From Rhizobium sp. FKY42 (GTDB lineage: Bacteria; Pseudomonadota; Alphaproteobacteria; Rhizobiales; Rhizobiaceae): a DNA stretch of 64,000 bases. The position numbers and the translations under genes were made by a program. Location: NCBI RefSeq assembly GCF_005222835.1, contig NZ_STGA01000028.1, positions 124,001-188,000 on the forward strand, written 5' to 3'. Positions 26,008 to 34,275 of this stretch are shown here, piece by piece (the stretch's first letter is position 1; each line of letters opens with the position of its first letter). The notes under the pieces were generated by a model. The model did no database searches. It saw only the letters and a program-made list of their open reading frames with translations, and had not been told where the DNA came from.

Positions 26008-26304
26008 ATGAACACACGTATCGATGATCGTGGCACGCCAAGCCATTTGCAGGACCCAAATTTTACCCGCAGCACCACACCACCAGTCGAAAAGCCATTG
26101 ACGCCGACGCAGGCGCGTCAGGGCCGTGAAGGAAAGCCGGTGTTCATGGTGCTGGTGGCCGGGCTTTTGCTGGCGATGATCGCCTGGGGTGCCGCGGAAT
26201 GGTATGGACAGGCGACCGAGCCTCCGGCAGAGCAGACGGCCACGCCGCCCGCTGGCGACACGGCGCCCGTGAACCCCAACGCGCCGCCGTCATCCAATCC
26301 TTGA
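26008..26304 (+). CDS. Small single-pass membrane protein, probable general stress gene
   Basis: 98 residues. A hydrophilic Pro/Thr-rich N-terminus (about 48 residues) precedes one membrane segment (VFMVLVAGLLLAMIAWGAAEW), then a Pro/Ala/Thr-rich tail (PPAEQTATPPAGDTAPVNPN). No enzymatic motif, function unknown. The start at 26008 is chosen because GGAGGA lies 7 bases upstream; the open frame extends back to 25915, over the promoter. The EcfG-type promoter suggests expression under general stress. It converges on the DUF924 gene. Confidence 0.75.
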   Translation: MNTRIDDRGTPSHLQDPNFTRSTTPPVEKPLTPTQARQGREGKPVFMVLVAGLLLAMIAWGAAEWYGQATEPPAEQTATPPAGDTAPVNPNAPPSSNP

Positions 26305-26314
26305 CGGTAACACG

Positions 26315-26857
26315 TCAGCCGGCAAAACCGCCCGCTTCCAGGAAGGCCCGCTCTTCTGCCGTCGTTTCTCTGAGAAGAATCGCGTTGTGATGGGGAAAGC
26401 GGCCAAAGCGGGCCACGATGTCGCGGTGCTCAATAGCGTGATGCAGCGAGTTGCCGCCCAACGGTTCGCATAGTTTGCAGCATAGCTCCTGATCGGCCAG
26501 ATCCTCAGCATGCATGAAGGGAAGGTAGAAGAAGATTCTGAGCTGCTCTTCCACCTGGGCATCCAAATGAGCTACCAGCGCCCTGCGGGCATAATGCAGC
26601 GCCAGGTAATCGGTGGCATACATATGCGCCGTCCCGCGAAAGCAATTTCGGGGAAACTGGTCCAGCAGCAGTAGCAGCGCCAGCGCTTCGTCCGATGTCT
26701 TCAACCAGTCATCAAATTCCTGCCGTGCTGCGGTGAAATGCAGTTCGCGGAACTGGTCATGAAACCTCGCGTCGAACTCGGCATTCTTGTCGAACCAGCG
26801 CTCCGGGCCAGCTTCGCGCCAGAAATTCAAAACCTTCGCGGCTCCCTCGTGCATCAT
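26315..26857 (-). CDS. DUF924 family protein
   Basis: 180 residues, all-helical and tetratricopeptide-like. Family signatures seen are VLNFWREAGPERWFDKNAEFDARF at the N-terminus, LLLLDQFPRNCFRGTAHMYATD in the middle, and FYLPFMHAEDLADQE followed by HRDIVARFGRFPHHNAILLRETTAEE near the C-terminus. The biochemical role is unknown in all organisms I know. slyX lies 9 bases upstream on the same strand. Confidence 0.9.
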   Translation of the reverse strand: MMHEGAAKVLNFWREAGPERWFDKNAEFDARFHDQFRELHFTAARQEFDDWLKTSDEALALLLLLDQFPRNCFRGTAHMYATDYLALHYARRALVAHLDAQVEEQLRIFFYLPFMHAEDLADQELCCKLCEPLGGNSLHHAIEHRDIVARFGRFPHHNAILLRETTAEERAFLEAGGFAG

Positions 26858-26866
26858 GGGGTCGCC

Positions 26867-27085
26867 TCAGTAATGCGGAGGTTTGGTAATCGCAGGCGCT
26901 TCGAGAGACGCTTCCTCCAAACTTAGGAATCGCTCGGTCAGGCGGTCAAGCTTGGCCCGCGCCTGCTCCACGACCTTCCACTGCTCGGCAATCTGCTCGG
27001 ACAGCTCATCAATCGTCTTTGCCTGATAGGCAATGGTTTCTTCCAGAAGCGTTATACGCTCTGCGTCAGTCTTGATCTCGCTCAT
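26867..27085 (-). CDS. slyX: SlyX family protein
   Basis: 72 residues: a short coiled coil (ITLLEETIAYQAKTIDELSEQIAEQWKVVEQARAKLDRLTERF) ending in a Pro-Pro-His-Tyr motif, which is the SlyX signature. Function unknown. It forms a tight cluster with the DUF924 gene downstream and the small membrane protein gene upstream. Confidence 0.9.
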   Translation of the reverse strand: MSEIKTDAERITLLEETIAYQAKTIDELSEQIAEQWKVVEQARAKLDRLTERFLSLEEASLEAPAITKPPHY

Positions 27086-27117
27086 GAAGCCTTTGTAGCG
27101 AAGCTGAAGCCTGCGGG

Positions 27118-27411
27118 CTACTGCCCTTGCAACTGCTTCTTACGCTTGTAGGGCATCAGCATGACGGCAGACCCCAGCACGGCGCTGGCAAAGGTAAAGG
27201 CCAGCGGCACCGAGAGCATGAAGAACACCAGCGCCGGGTTTCTGGCCCGCTCGATGCGTGTTCCCAGATCGCCGATATTCATCCAGACGATCGCCACCGC
27301 AATCAGCAGGCCGATCGCAAATCCGAACCCAGCATTGAAGCCCAGAAAGCGCAGCATCTGCCAGTGATCACTGCGGGCCTCCTCCGGTGTCATATCCTCA
27401 TTGTCCACCAT
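27118..27411 (-). CDS. Small membrane protein with two membrane segments
   Basis: 97 residues. An acidic N-terminus (DNEDMTPEEARSDHW) is followed by two membrane segments (LGFNAGFGFAIGLLIAVAIVWM and ALVFFMLSVPLAFTFASAVLGSAVM) and a basic tail (PYKRKKQLQ). Function unknown. The start at 27411 is chosen because AGGAGG then lies about 9 bases away; an ATG two codons upstream is too close to that SD. Confidence 0.75.
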   Translation of the reverse strand: MVDNEDMTPEEARSDHWQMLRFLGFNAGFGFAIGLLIAVAIVWMNIGDLGTRIERARNPALVFFMLSVPLAFTFASAVLGSAVMLMPYKRKKQLQGQ

Positions 27412-27573
27412 GACCATGCTCCTCCTGCGACAAGATAGCACATCACCAGAGGTTTCATCATCAGAAACTTTGTCGCTCCGGTAGTCGCGGGCGCTTTTTT
27501 CGCCTGGACTTGACCGTAGTCAATCCACACGGGTGTGGAACCGCTACAAGCGGATGGAATAGGGATTATCTCC

Positions 27574-28155
27574 ATGACGCTTGTTGAATTCACCTTCGCG
27601 ATTTTGCTTCTGCTCTGCACACCCGGACCCACCAACACGCTGATGGCGCTTGGCGGTTACGAGCGCGGCGTGGTCAAGGCCATGCCACTGATCGGGGCAG
27701 AGCTTGCGGGCTATCTCACCGTCATCCTGCCGGTTGCCACACTTGCCGCGCCTGTTTTCGATGAATGGCCAATGCTGTCGCTCTGGATGAAGCTGGTGGC
27801 GGGCCTCTGGGTCTTCGTCATGGCCATCCGCCTGTGGTCTATCCCTGCGCCTACGCGAGGTCATCCACGCGTGACCGGGCGTAGCGTCTATCTCACCACC
27901 TGCCTCAATCCAAAGGCGCTCATCATCGGCCTCGTCATCATGCCGCACGGTTCTCTTCTGGCGCTCATGCCCCGCACAGCCCTCTTTGCCGTGCTGATCT
28001 TGATGGCAGCATCTGGCTGGATAGTAATCGGTGCAACCTTGAAGAAAAAGGGCGCACGGCTCTTCAGTCCGGCATTCATCAGCAGGGCGGCCTCCATCGG
28101 CATGTTCACCTTTGCCCTTCTTCTGACCGGCACCAGCCTGGGTGCTCTCATCTGA
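27574..28155 (+). CDS. LysE family translocator
   Basis: 193 residues, five to six hydrophobic segments. The N-terminus FTFAILLLLCTPGPTNTLMALGGYERG carries the CTPGPTN motif of the RhtB/LysE exporter family, which expels amino acids or derivatives. TTCLNPKALIIGLVIMP is the second conserved segment. The substrate cannot be inferred. The start at 27574 (MTLVEFTF) fits the family; the frame extends upstream. It is the first gene of a plus-strand run leading to recF. Confidence 0.85.
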   Translation: MTLVEFTFAILLLLCTPGPTNTLMALGGYERGVVKAMPLIGAELAGYLTVILPVATLAAPVFDEWPMLSLWMKLVAGLWVFVMAIRLWSIPAPTRGHPRVTGRSVYLTTCLNPKALIIGLVIMPHGSLLALMPRTALFAVLILMAASGWIVIGATLKKKGARLFSPAFISRAASIGMFTFALLLTGTSLGALI

Positions 28156-28205
28156 AAGACCACGACCCGCTTGCCTTCGCCACCCTCTGGCGATAGCAGA
28201 GCGGA

Positions 28206-29327
28206 ATGGCGCAGAAGACCTATCTCACCCGGCTGAAACTGACGGATTTCCGCAATTACGCGGCAGCAGCCCTTTCGCTGGATGAGCGTCACGTAGTGCT
28301 GACGGGCGATAACGGCTCAGGCAAGACCAATCTGCTCGAAGCGGTCTCCTTTCTCTCCCCCGGTCGCGGTTTGAGACGCGCCGTTTTGTCCGATGTCACG
28401 CGGGTCGGCGCTTCAGGCGGCTTTTCGGTGTTTGCCGATGTGGAAGGCCGCGAAGGCGAAGTGGCCATCGGCACCGGCATCGAGACCGGTGAAGAAAGCA
28501 CAAGCCGCAAGCTGCGATTGAACGGCACGCCTGCCAAATCGGTGGAAGAACTGACCGACCACCTGAATGTCCTGTGGCTGACGCCCGCCATGGACGGCTT
28601 GTTCACCGGGGGCTCTTCCGATCGCCGCCGCTTTCTCGACCGCCTCGTGCTATCGCTCGATCCCGCCCATGGGCGTCGTGCCGCCGATTATGAACGCGCC
28701 ATGCGAAGCCGTAACCGGTTGCTGTCGGAAGGCCGGTTCGATCCGGCATGGCTCGGCGGTATCGAGGTGCAGATGGCCGAGCTTGGCATTGCCATGGCGG
28801 CTGCACGGCAGGAAATGCTGACCCTGCTGGCGGCGCTGATCGCGCGGACAGGCGAAACGCCCTTCCCCTCCCCCTCATTGAGCCTTGTTGGCTTTCTCGA
28901 TGAGGCAGAAAACCGCCCCTATGCGGAACTGGAGGAGGAGTATGTGGCAAGCCTGCGTGAAGGCCGCCATCGCGATGCCGCTGCGGGCCGCACGCTGACC
29001 GGTCCTCATCGCGCCGATCTTCTGGTGCGCCACCGGGAAAAGGATATGGATGCCGAACGGTGTTCGACGGGCGAACAGAAAGCGCTTCTGGTCGGCCTGA
29101 TCCTTGCTCATGCGCGGTTGACGGGCGATATGACCGGCTGCGCGCCCGTGCTATTGCTGGATGAAATTGCCGCCCATCTGGATGAGGGTCGCCGCGCCGC
29201 GCTGTTCGATCTCGTGCATGATCTGGGCGGCCAGGCTTTCATGACCGGCACGGATCGTGCCATGTTCTCCGCGCTCGCCGACCGGGCACAGTTTTTCACC
29301 GTCAACCAAGGAACTGTCCTTGGCTGA
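28206..29327 (+). CDS. recF: DNA replication and repair protein RecF
   Basis: 373 residues. It is an SMC-like ATPase that loads RecA at single-strand gaps with RecO and RecR. The N-terminus LTRLKLTDFRNYAAAALSL, Walker A GDNGSGKTNLLEA, SDRRRFLDRLVLSLDP, signature STGEQKALLVGLILAHA and Walker B VLLLDEIAAHLDE are intact. In this group recF is not beside dnaN. recR is 14 kb away in the same window. Confidence 0.96.
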   Translation: MAQKTYLTRLKLTDFRNYAAAALSLDERHVVLTGDNGSGKTNLLEAVSFLSPGRGLRRAVLSDVTRVGASGGFSVFADVEGREGEVAIGTGIETGEESTSRKLRLNGTPAKSVEELTDHLNVLWLTPAMDGLFTGGSSDRRRFLDRLVLSLDPAHGRRAADYERAMRSRNRLLSEGRFDPAWLGGIEVQMAELGIAMAAARQEMLTLLAALIARTGETPFPSPSLSLVGFLDEAENRPYAELEEEYVASLREGRHRDAAAGRTLTGPHRADLLVRHREKDMDAERCSTGEQKALLVGLILAHARLTGDMTGCAPVLLLDEIAAHLDEGRRAALFDLVHDLGGQAFMTGTDRAMFSALADRAQFFTVNQGTVLG

Positions 29328-29355
29328 CCCATCCCTCCAGAATGCCAGAATTCTC

Positions 29356-30117
29356 ATGACAGACGCATTGAGCCAGGACGAAATCGAGCGTTACAAGCGG
29401 CATATTCTGCTGCCGGAAGTGGGCGGCGAAGGCCAGCAACGACTGAAACAGGCCCGCGTTCTGGTGATTGGCGCAGGTGGCCTCGGCGCTCCCGTGCTGC
29501 AATATCTGGCGGCGGCCGGGGTTGGCACGCTTGGTATCGTGGATGATGACCATGTCTCGCTGTCCAATCTCCAGCGTCAGGTCATTCACGATAGCGGCAC
29601 GCTGAACGAGTTGAAAACGGCGAGCGCCCAGCAGGCCATTGCTCGCCTGAACCCCCATGTGCGCGTCACCAGTTTCGAAGAGCGTTTTGACGCCGCCTTT
29701 GCCGCAAACCATCTCAAGCGTTTCGATCTTCTGGTGGATGGTTCCGACAATTTCGATACGCGCTACGCAGCAGCCGATGCGGCGGAAGCGGCGGAAATTC
29801 CGCTGGTGACCGGAGCGGTCGGGCGTTTTGATGGCACCGTCACGGTGCTTGCCCCCTATGAGACGAATGAAGAAGGCCAGCAGAACCCGACCTATCGCGA
29901 TCTTTTCCCGATCAAACCACCGCAGGGGCTTCTGCCCAATTGCGCAGAAACCGGGGTCATCGGCGCCTTGACCGGCGTCATCGGCACGCTGATGGCGATG
30001 GAAGTCATCAAGATCGTCACCGGCATTGGCGTACCTCTCGTCGGTCGTCTGCTCAGCTATGACAGTCTGGGTGCGAACTTCAACACCATCCGCTACCGGC
30101 GGCGTTCCAAGGGTTGA
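29356..30117 (+). CDS. moeB: MoeB/ThiF-family adenylyltransferase lacking zinc cysteines
   Basis: 253 residues of the E1-like superfamily that adenylates the C-terminus of a sulfur carrier (MoaD or ThiS). Visible features are RYKRHILLPEVGGEGQQRL, the ATP loop GAGGLGAPVLQYLAAAGVG, DDDHVSLSNLQRQ, DGSDNFDTRY and the catalytic-cysteine loop PNCAETGVIG. Both CxxC pairs that bind structural zinc in E. coli MoeB are absent (PTYRDLFP replaces the first; the protein ends RYRRRSKG). No rhodanese domain. It is 28 bases after recF and 3 before a GNAT gene. Confidence 0.85.
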   Translation: MTDALSQDEIERYKRHILLPEVGGEGQQRLKQARVLVIGAGGLGAPVLQYLAAAGVGTLGIVDDDHVSLSNLQRQVIHDSGTLNELKTASAQQAIARLNPHVRVTSFEERFDAAFAANHLKRFDLLVDGSDNFDTRYAAADAAEAAEIPLVTGAVGRFDGTVTVLAPYETNEEGQQNPTYRDLFPIKPPQGLLPNCAETGVIGALTGVIGTLMAMEVIKIVTGIGVPLVGRLLSYDSLGANFNTIRYRRRSKG

Positions 30118-30120
30118 TCC

Positions 30121-30609
30121 ATGGTGGAAGTTACGCGTTTACCGAATGATTTCACGCAGTGGTCAGAGCTGCTGGCCCTGATCCTGTCCGCTTTCGCCTA
30201 TATGGATGCGCGAATCGACCCGCCTTCGTCGGCCCATAAGCTTACAGTTGAGTCGCTCAGGCAGAAGGGGCAGGATGAGCTCTGCTATATTGCCAAGCAC
30301 AATGGTGTCCTCGTCGGCTGCATCTTCTGTCGACCGGAGCTGCCCAATTGCCTTTACATCGGCAAGCTTGCAATTTCAAAGACACGGCAGGGGCAAGGTC
30401 TGGGGCGGCAACTTCTGGCCCAGGCAGAGCAGGAAGCGATCGAGCGCGGGCTTGCCAAACTTCGGCTGGAAACCCGTATTGAGCTTGTCGAAAATCATGC
30501 AACTTTCCGGCGCTGGGGCTTTGAGAAAAGCGCCGATCGCTCGCATCCCGGCTATGACCGCATCACCTTCATCGAGATGATCAAGGCGGTTGAACTCGTC
30601 ACCGCCTGA
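30121..30609 (+). CDS. GNAT family N-acetyltransferase
   Basis: 162 residues with the acetyl-CoA binding core LYIGKLAISKTRQGQGLGRQLLAQAEQEA (Q/R-x-x-G-x-G/A motif) and NHATFRRWGFEKSADRSHPGYDRITFIEM, typical of small-molecule or peptide GNAT enzymes. The substrate is unknown. It starts 3 bases after moeB, so it is probably in the same transcript. The 3' end overlaps the convergent DUF3833 gene by 11 bases. Confidence 0.88.
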   Translation: MVEVTRLPNDFTQWSELLALILSAFAYMDARIDPPSSAHKLTVESLRQKGQDELCYIAKHNGVLVGCIFCRPELPNCLYIGKLAISKTRQGQGLGRQLLAQAEQEAIERGLAKLRLETRIELVENHATFRRWGFEKSADRSHPGYDRITFIEMIKAVELVTA

Positions 30610-31099
30610 AAACAACCTTGGTCTTGGCCACAGGCAGCAGATACTTCGTCACCCATGCCGTGTTGACCAGTGTTCCGTCCGACTTCAGTTCCATCGTGTC
30701 GTAGAAATGTACCTTGTTCGGCTTTGCTGCGGTGCCGAGATTGACGAGGTAATCGAACTTGGCCACCTTACCATCGATGGTTACCACGGTTTCGCCGATC
30801 ACGTCCTCGCGGGTGCCAGTGTACTTTCCAGGACCGATTTTGGTAAAGCGCCAGGTTTTCGTGTCGCGCTCGCCATCGGAATATTTGAAATCCTCGCGCA
30901 GCGTTAGTGTCTTGCCGTTCCATGTGCCGGTCAAATCGACATCAAACTGCCTCTTCACGCCATTGATGGCGCTGAAGGAACCCGTCGCCTTCGTCTTGCC
31001 GGTGAAATAGGATTCCAGAGTAAATTCCGCTGAATACGCTTCTTGCGTCACAGTCAGCATCGCAAGCCCCATCGCCATAGAGAGCACGGCCCTGTTCAT
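30599..31099 (-). CDS. DUF3833 family exported protein
   Basis: 166 residues with signal peptide (VLSMAMGLAMLTVTQEAYSA). The mature part matches the DUF3833 pattern: LESYFTGKTKATGSF, LTGTWNGKTLTLREDFKYSDGERDTKTWRF and a C-terminal TKVVFRR strand. It is probably a periplasmic lipocalin-like beta protein; function unknown. The start at 31099 is chosen because GGAG lies 7 bases upstream. The frame upstream contains no export signal. Confidence 0.8.
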   Translation of the reverse strand: MNRAVLSMAMGLAMLTVTQEAYSAEFTLESYFTGKTKATGSFSAINGVKRQFDVDLTGTWNGKTLTLREDFKYSDGERDTKTWRFTKIGPGKYTGTREDVIGETVVTIDGKVAKFDYLVNLGTAAKPNKVHFYDTMELKSDGTLVNTAWVTKYLLPVAKTKVVFRR

Positions 31100-31227
31100 A
31101 GGCTGTCTCCTTTCCTGTTTGCGATGTGATACGCGCCCGCTGTTCAACTGGATTGCAGATCACGAAATGTCGATTGCAAAATGTCGAGGAGGCGATACGG
31201 GATATTCGAAGATCGGAGACAACCCCG

Positions 31228-32232
31228 TTATAGCCGGCTGGGCAGCACCCTGTTTGGCGGGCGATGACCGTCAAAATAAGTCCGGATGTTGATGATGACC
31301 TTGTCGCCCATGTCGATCCGGCCTTCCATGGTGGCAGATCCCATATGAGGCAGCAGCACGGCCTTGCCCTCATGCGCGAGCTTCAGGAGCTTCGGATTGA
31401 CCAGCGGCTCATTGGTGAACACGTCGAGCCCGGCACCGGCAATCTTGCCATCCTTCAAAAGCTGGATGAGTGCATCCTCATCAATGATGTCGCCTCTGGC
31501 GGTGTTCACGATGATGCTCGACGGCTGCATAAGCGCCAGACGGCGAGCAGACAGAAGATGAAAAGTCGCTGGCGTCGACGGACAGTTGACGGAGACGATA
31601 TCCACGCGCGCCAGCATCTGGTCGAGGCTGTCCCAATAGGTCGCCTCCAGCTCTTCTTCCGTCGCCGGGTTCACGCGCTTGCGGTTGTGGTAGTGAATGG
31701 AAAGGCCGAATGCCTTGGCGCGGCGGGCAACGGCAGTACCGATTCGCCCCATACCGACGATACCAATGCGCTTGCCTCCAATGCGACGCCCCAGCATCCA
31801 GGTCGGCGACCACCCAGCCCAGCTCGATGGATCATCGGTCAGCACTTTCGAACCTTCGATCAGGCGTCGCAGTACGGCGAAGATCAGCACCATCGTCATG
31901 TCGGCGGTGTCTTCCGTCAGGACGTTGGGCGTATTGGTGACGGTAATTCCGCGCTTTGCAGCGGCATCCACGTCAATGTGATCGACACCGTTGGAAAAAC
32001 TGGCAATCAGTTTCAGTTGCGGTCCGGCGGCCTCGATCAGGCCCGCATCGATCCGATCGGTCACCGTGGGAACCAGCACTTCCGCGGTTCTCAGGGCCTC
32101 TGCCAACTGCTCACGCGTGCGGGGCGAATCATCGATGTTCAATTCGGCATCGAACAATTCGCGCATGCGCGTTTCCACCGCATCCGGCAGTTTGCGGGTC
32201 AGATAGACCCTCGGCTTCTTCCTGGCAGTCAT
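31228..32232 (-). CDS. D-isomer-specific 2-hydroxyacid dehydrogenase (glyoxylate/hydroxypyruvate reductase type)
   Basis: 334 residues. The NAD(P) Rossmann loop GKRIGIVGMGRIGTAVARRAKAFG, the substrate Arg in VNTARGDIIDEDAL, Glu in AGLDVFTNEP and catalytic His in LLPHMGSATMEGR form the complete active site. The segment SFSNGVDHIDVDAAAKRGI is typical of glyoxylate and hydroxypyruvate reductases. The likely reaction is reduction of glyoxylate or hydroxypyruvate in the cytosol; other 2-keto acids are possible. It stands alone. Confidence 0.9.
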   Translation of the reverse strand: MTARKKPRVYLTRKLPDAVETRMRELFDAELNIDDSPRTREQLAEALRTAEVLVPTVTDRIDAGLIEAAGPQLKLIASFSNGVDHIDVDAAAKRGITVTNTPNVLTEDTADMTMVLIFAVLRRLIEGSKVLTDDPSSWAGWSPTWMLGRRIGGKRIGIVGMGRIGTAVARRAKAFGLSIHYHNRKRVNPATEEELEATYWDSLDQMLARVDIVSVNCPSTPATFHLLSARRLALMQPSSIIVNTARGDIIDEDALIQLLKDGKIAGAGLDVFTNEPLVNPKLLKLAHEGKAVLLPHMGSATMEGRIDMGDKVIINIRTYFDGHRPPNRVLPSRL

Positions 32233-32412
32233 GAGTATCCTTCAGAAACGCGTTCAGAGGTCGTTAACCAAGATCGGCGACATTCGGCGGATCAGCCGTT
32301 TTCTACCAGACCCGACGGGGAAGACAAATAAAACCTCGCAGACTTGCACAACGACAGGTCCGGCCAAGGTTTTTCGGTTTGACTGAACCTCATGGGCCAG
32401 AGAGAAGTTTAC

Positions 32413-32967
32413 ATGCGTCGTTTCATACGAACCATATGCCTTACCAGCGTTCTTGCAATCATGGCCGCCACGCTTGGAACTGTGATGGAAGACAGCACTG
32501 CCTATGCGCAAGGCACAACCAAGGGTGCCAGTGGCCTTCCCCTTCCGCGTTTTGTCAGCCTGAAGTCGAGACGCGTCAATATCCGCATCGGGCCGAGCGT
32601 CGATTATGCGGTATCCTGGATGTACACCAAGGAAGGGCTTCCGATGGAGATCATCCAGGAATACGAGAACTGGCGGCGCGTGCGTGATGCCGATGGCACG
32701 GAAGGCTGGGTCAACCAGGCTCTGCTTTCGGGTGATCGAACTGCCATTGCCGCCCCCTGGATGCGTGGAAAAGGCAAGGATGTCTTCGTCAATATGCGTC
32801 GGGATCCGCAAAATTCGGGGCAGATTGTCGCCAAACTTGAGCCAGGCGTCATCATCCACATCAAGGAATGCACAGGCGATTGGTGCCGCGCCCAGGCCGG
32901 TAGCGCCGAGGGCTGGGTTTCGCAAGCAGAGATCTGGGGCGCCTATCCCGGCGAAGCCTTCAAGTAA
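32413..32967 (+). CDS. Exported protein with two bacterial SH3 domains
   Basis: 184 residues. The signal peptide is FIRTICLTSVLAIMAATLG with cleavage likely after AYA. Two SH3-like repeats follow: SRRVNIRIGPSVDYAVSWMYTKEGLP...GTEGWVNQALLS and DVFVNMRRDPQNSGQIVAKLEPG...SAEGWVSQAEIWG. Each ends in the conserved G-W-V. Such domains bind peptidoglycan or other periplasmic partners. The start at 32413 (MRRFIRT) gives a proper signal peptide. It converges on the kinase gene 9 bases downstream. Confidence 0.85.
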   Translation: MRRFIRTICLTSVLAIMAATLGTVMEDSTAYAQGTTKGASGLPLPRFVSLKSRRVNIRIGPSVDYAVSWMYTKEGLPMEIIQEYENWRRVRDADGTEGWVNQALLSGDRTAIAAPWMRGKGKDVFVNMRRDPQNSGQIVAKLEPGVIIHIKECTGDWCRAQAGSAEGWVSQAEIWGAYPGEAFK

Positions 32968-32976
32968 GCCGGGCCG

Positions 32977-33969
32977 TCAGAGCAGGCCCGCCCCTTGCGC
33001 TTCTTCCTTCAGTGAGACCATGGGGCGTGGTCCAAAATGCTGGATCACGATGCCTGCAGCAAGGCACCCAAGCCTTGCGCAATCTTCCAGAGTGCGGCCC
33101 TGTGTGTAACCGGTGAGGAAGCCCGCCGCGAAGAGATCACCGGCCCCCGTGGTATCCAGCAGACGCTCGATCCTGATGGCATCAACCTTTACCCGCTCAG
33201 TGCCACGCACAATAACGGCGCCATTTTCGCCCAGCGTCACGGCCGCCAGCTTGCAGTCCTTCGCTATACTGGACAGAGCCAGTTCGAAATCGTCGGTTTC
33301 GTAAAGCGAGAGGGCTTCTTCATAGTTTGCGAAGACGATATCGACCGTGCCAGAGCGCATCAGATCGAGAAACTCCGTCCGGTAGCGGCCCACGCAGAAG
33401 CTGTCGGACAGCGTCATGGACACTTCCCGGCCGTGCTCATGGGCAATGCGCGCGCAATCGCGGATCGCATCCTTGGCGCGCGGAGGGTCCCACAGATAGC
33501 CTTCAAAATAGGTCACCTTGGATTCGGCCACCACGTTCGGCTCCACATCCTCCGGGCCAAGCTCGACGCAGGCGCCAAGATAGGTGTTCATCGAACGCTC
33601 GCCATCAGGGGTCACGAAGATCATGCTGCGGGCGGTTGGCGGAAACTTGCCTTCCGGCTTCGTTTCGAAGTGAACACCCTGCGCCCGAATATCGTGCTGG
33701 AAAATCTTGCCGAGTTCATCTTCGGCCACCTTGCCGAAATAGGCTGCCCGCCCACCAAAGCTCGCAACGCCCGCCGCCGTGTTGCCAGCGCTTCCGCCGG
33801 ACGCTTCGTGGGCTGGCCCCATCAGGCTGTAGAGCCGCTCGGCACGCTCTGCGTCGATCAGGTTCATCGCACCCTTGATGATGCCGTTCTCGTCCAGAAA
33901 CGCGTCCTCGCAGCGGGACAGGATGTCGACAATGGCATTGCCGATGGTGAGAACGTCGAACTTGCTCAT
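32977..33969 (-). CDS. PfkB-family carbohydrate/adenosine kinase
   Basis: 330 residues. PfkB signature 1 lies near HEASGGSAGNTAAGVASFGG and signature 2 is LLDTTGAGDLFAAGFLTG, with the catalytic Asp. The overall length and the VLTIGNAIVDILSRCEDAFL start fit the adenosine kinase-like branch found in rhizobia. The likely role is phosphorylation of adenosine or a related nucleoside, which is not proven. The start at 33969 (MSKFDVL) is by family; an upstream in-frame ATG follows an SD too closely. Confidence 0.85.
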   Translation of the reverse strand: MSKFDVLTIGNAIVDILSRCEDAFLDENGIIKGAMNLIDAERAERLYSLMGPAHEASGGSAGNTAAGVASFGGRAAYFGKVAEDELGKIFQHDIRAQGVHFETKPEGKFPPTARSMIFVTPDGERSMNTYLGACVELGPEDVEPNVVAESKVTYFEGYLWDPPRAKDAIRDCARIAHEHGREVSMTLSDSFCVGRYRTEFLDLMRSGTVDIVFANYEEALSLYETDDFELALSSIAKDCKLAAVTLGENGAVIVRGTERVKVDAIRIERLLDTTGAGDLFAAGFLTGYTQGRTLEDCARLGCLAAGIVIQHFGPRPMVSLKEEAQGAGLL

Positions 33970-34275
33970 GAAGGAATACATCTCCGAAGAATTTTCGCGC
34001 TCTGTATGAAGAATTTCGCGTCCGAAGAAAAGCAAAAACCCGTCACAGAGCGATGTTCCCGCTGTCATATCACCGTCACTCTTATCGTTTAGTGACTAGC
34101 GCATCGGATCGCCTCGCAGTCCACGGATGAACTGGTGTGAGGCGGTTCCGGTACCCCGCTTTGGGCAACTGGGTACGATGAGGCCGCGGTTTCCGCTTTC
34201 CTCTGCTGTGGCGGCGCAAGCTTCATTTGTCTCTTATATGCGAATGAGATAGACCGGGACTTCCTGATCCGGAAA

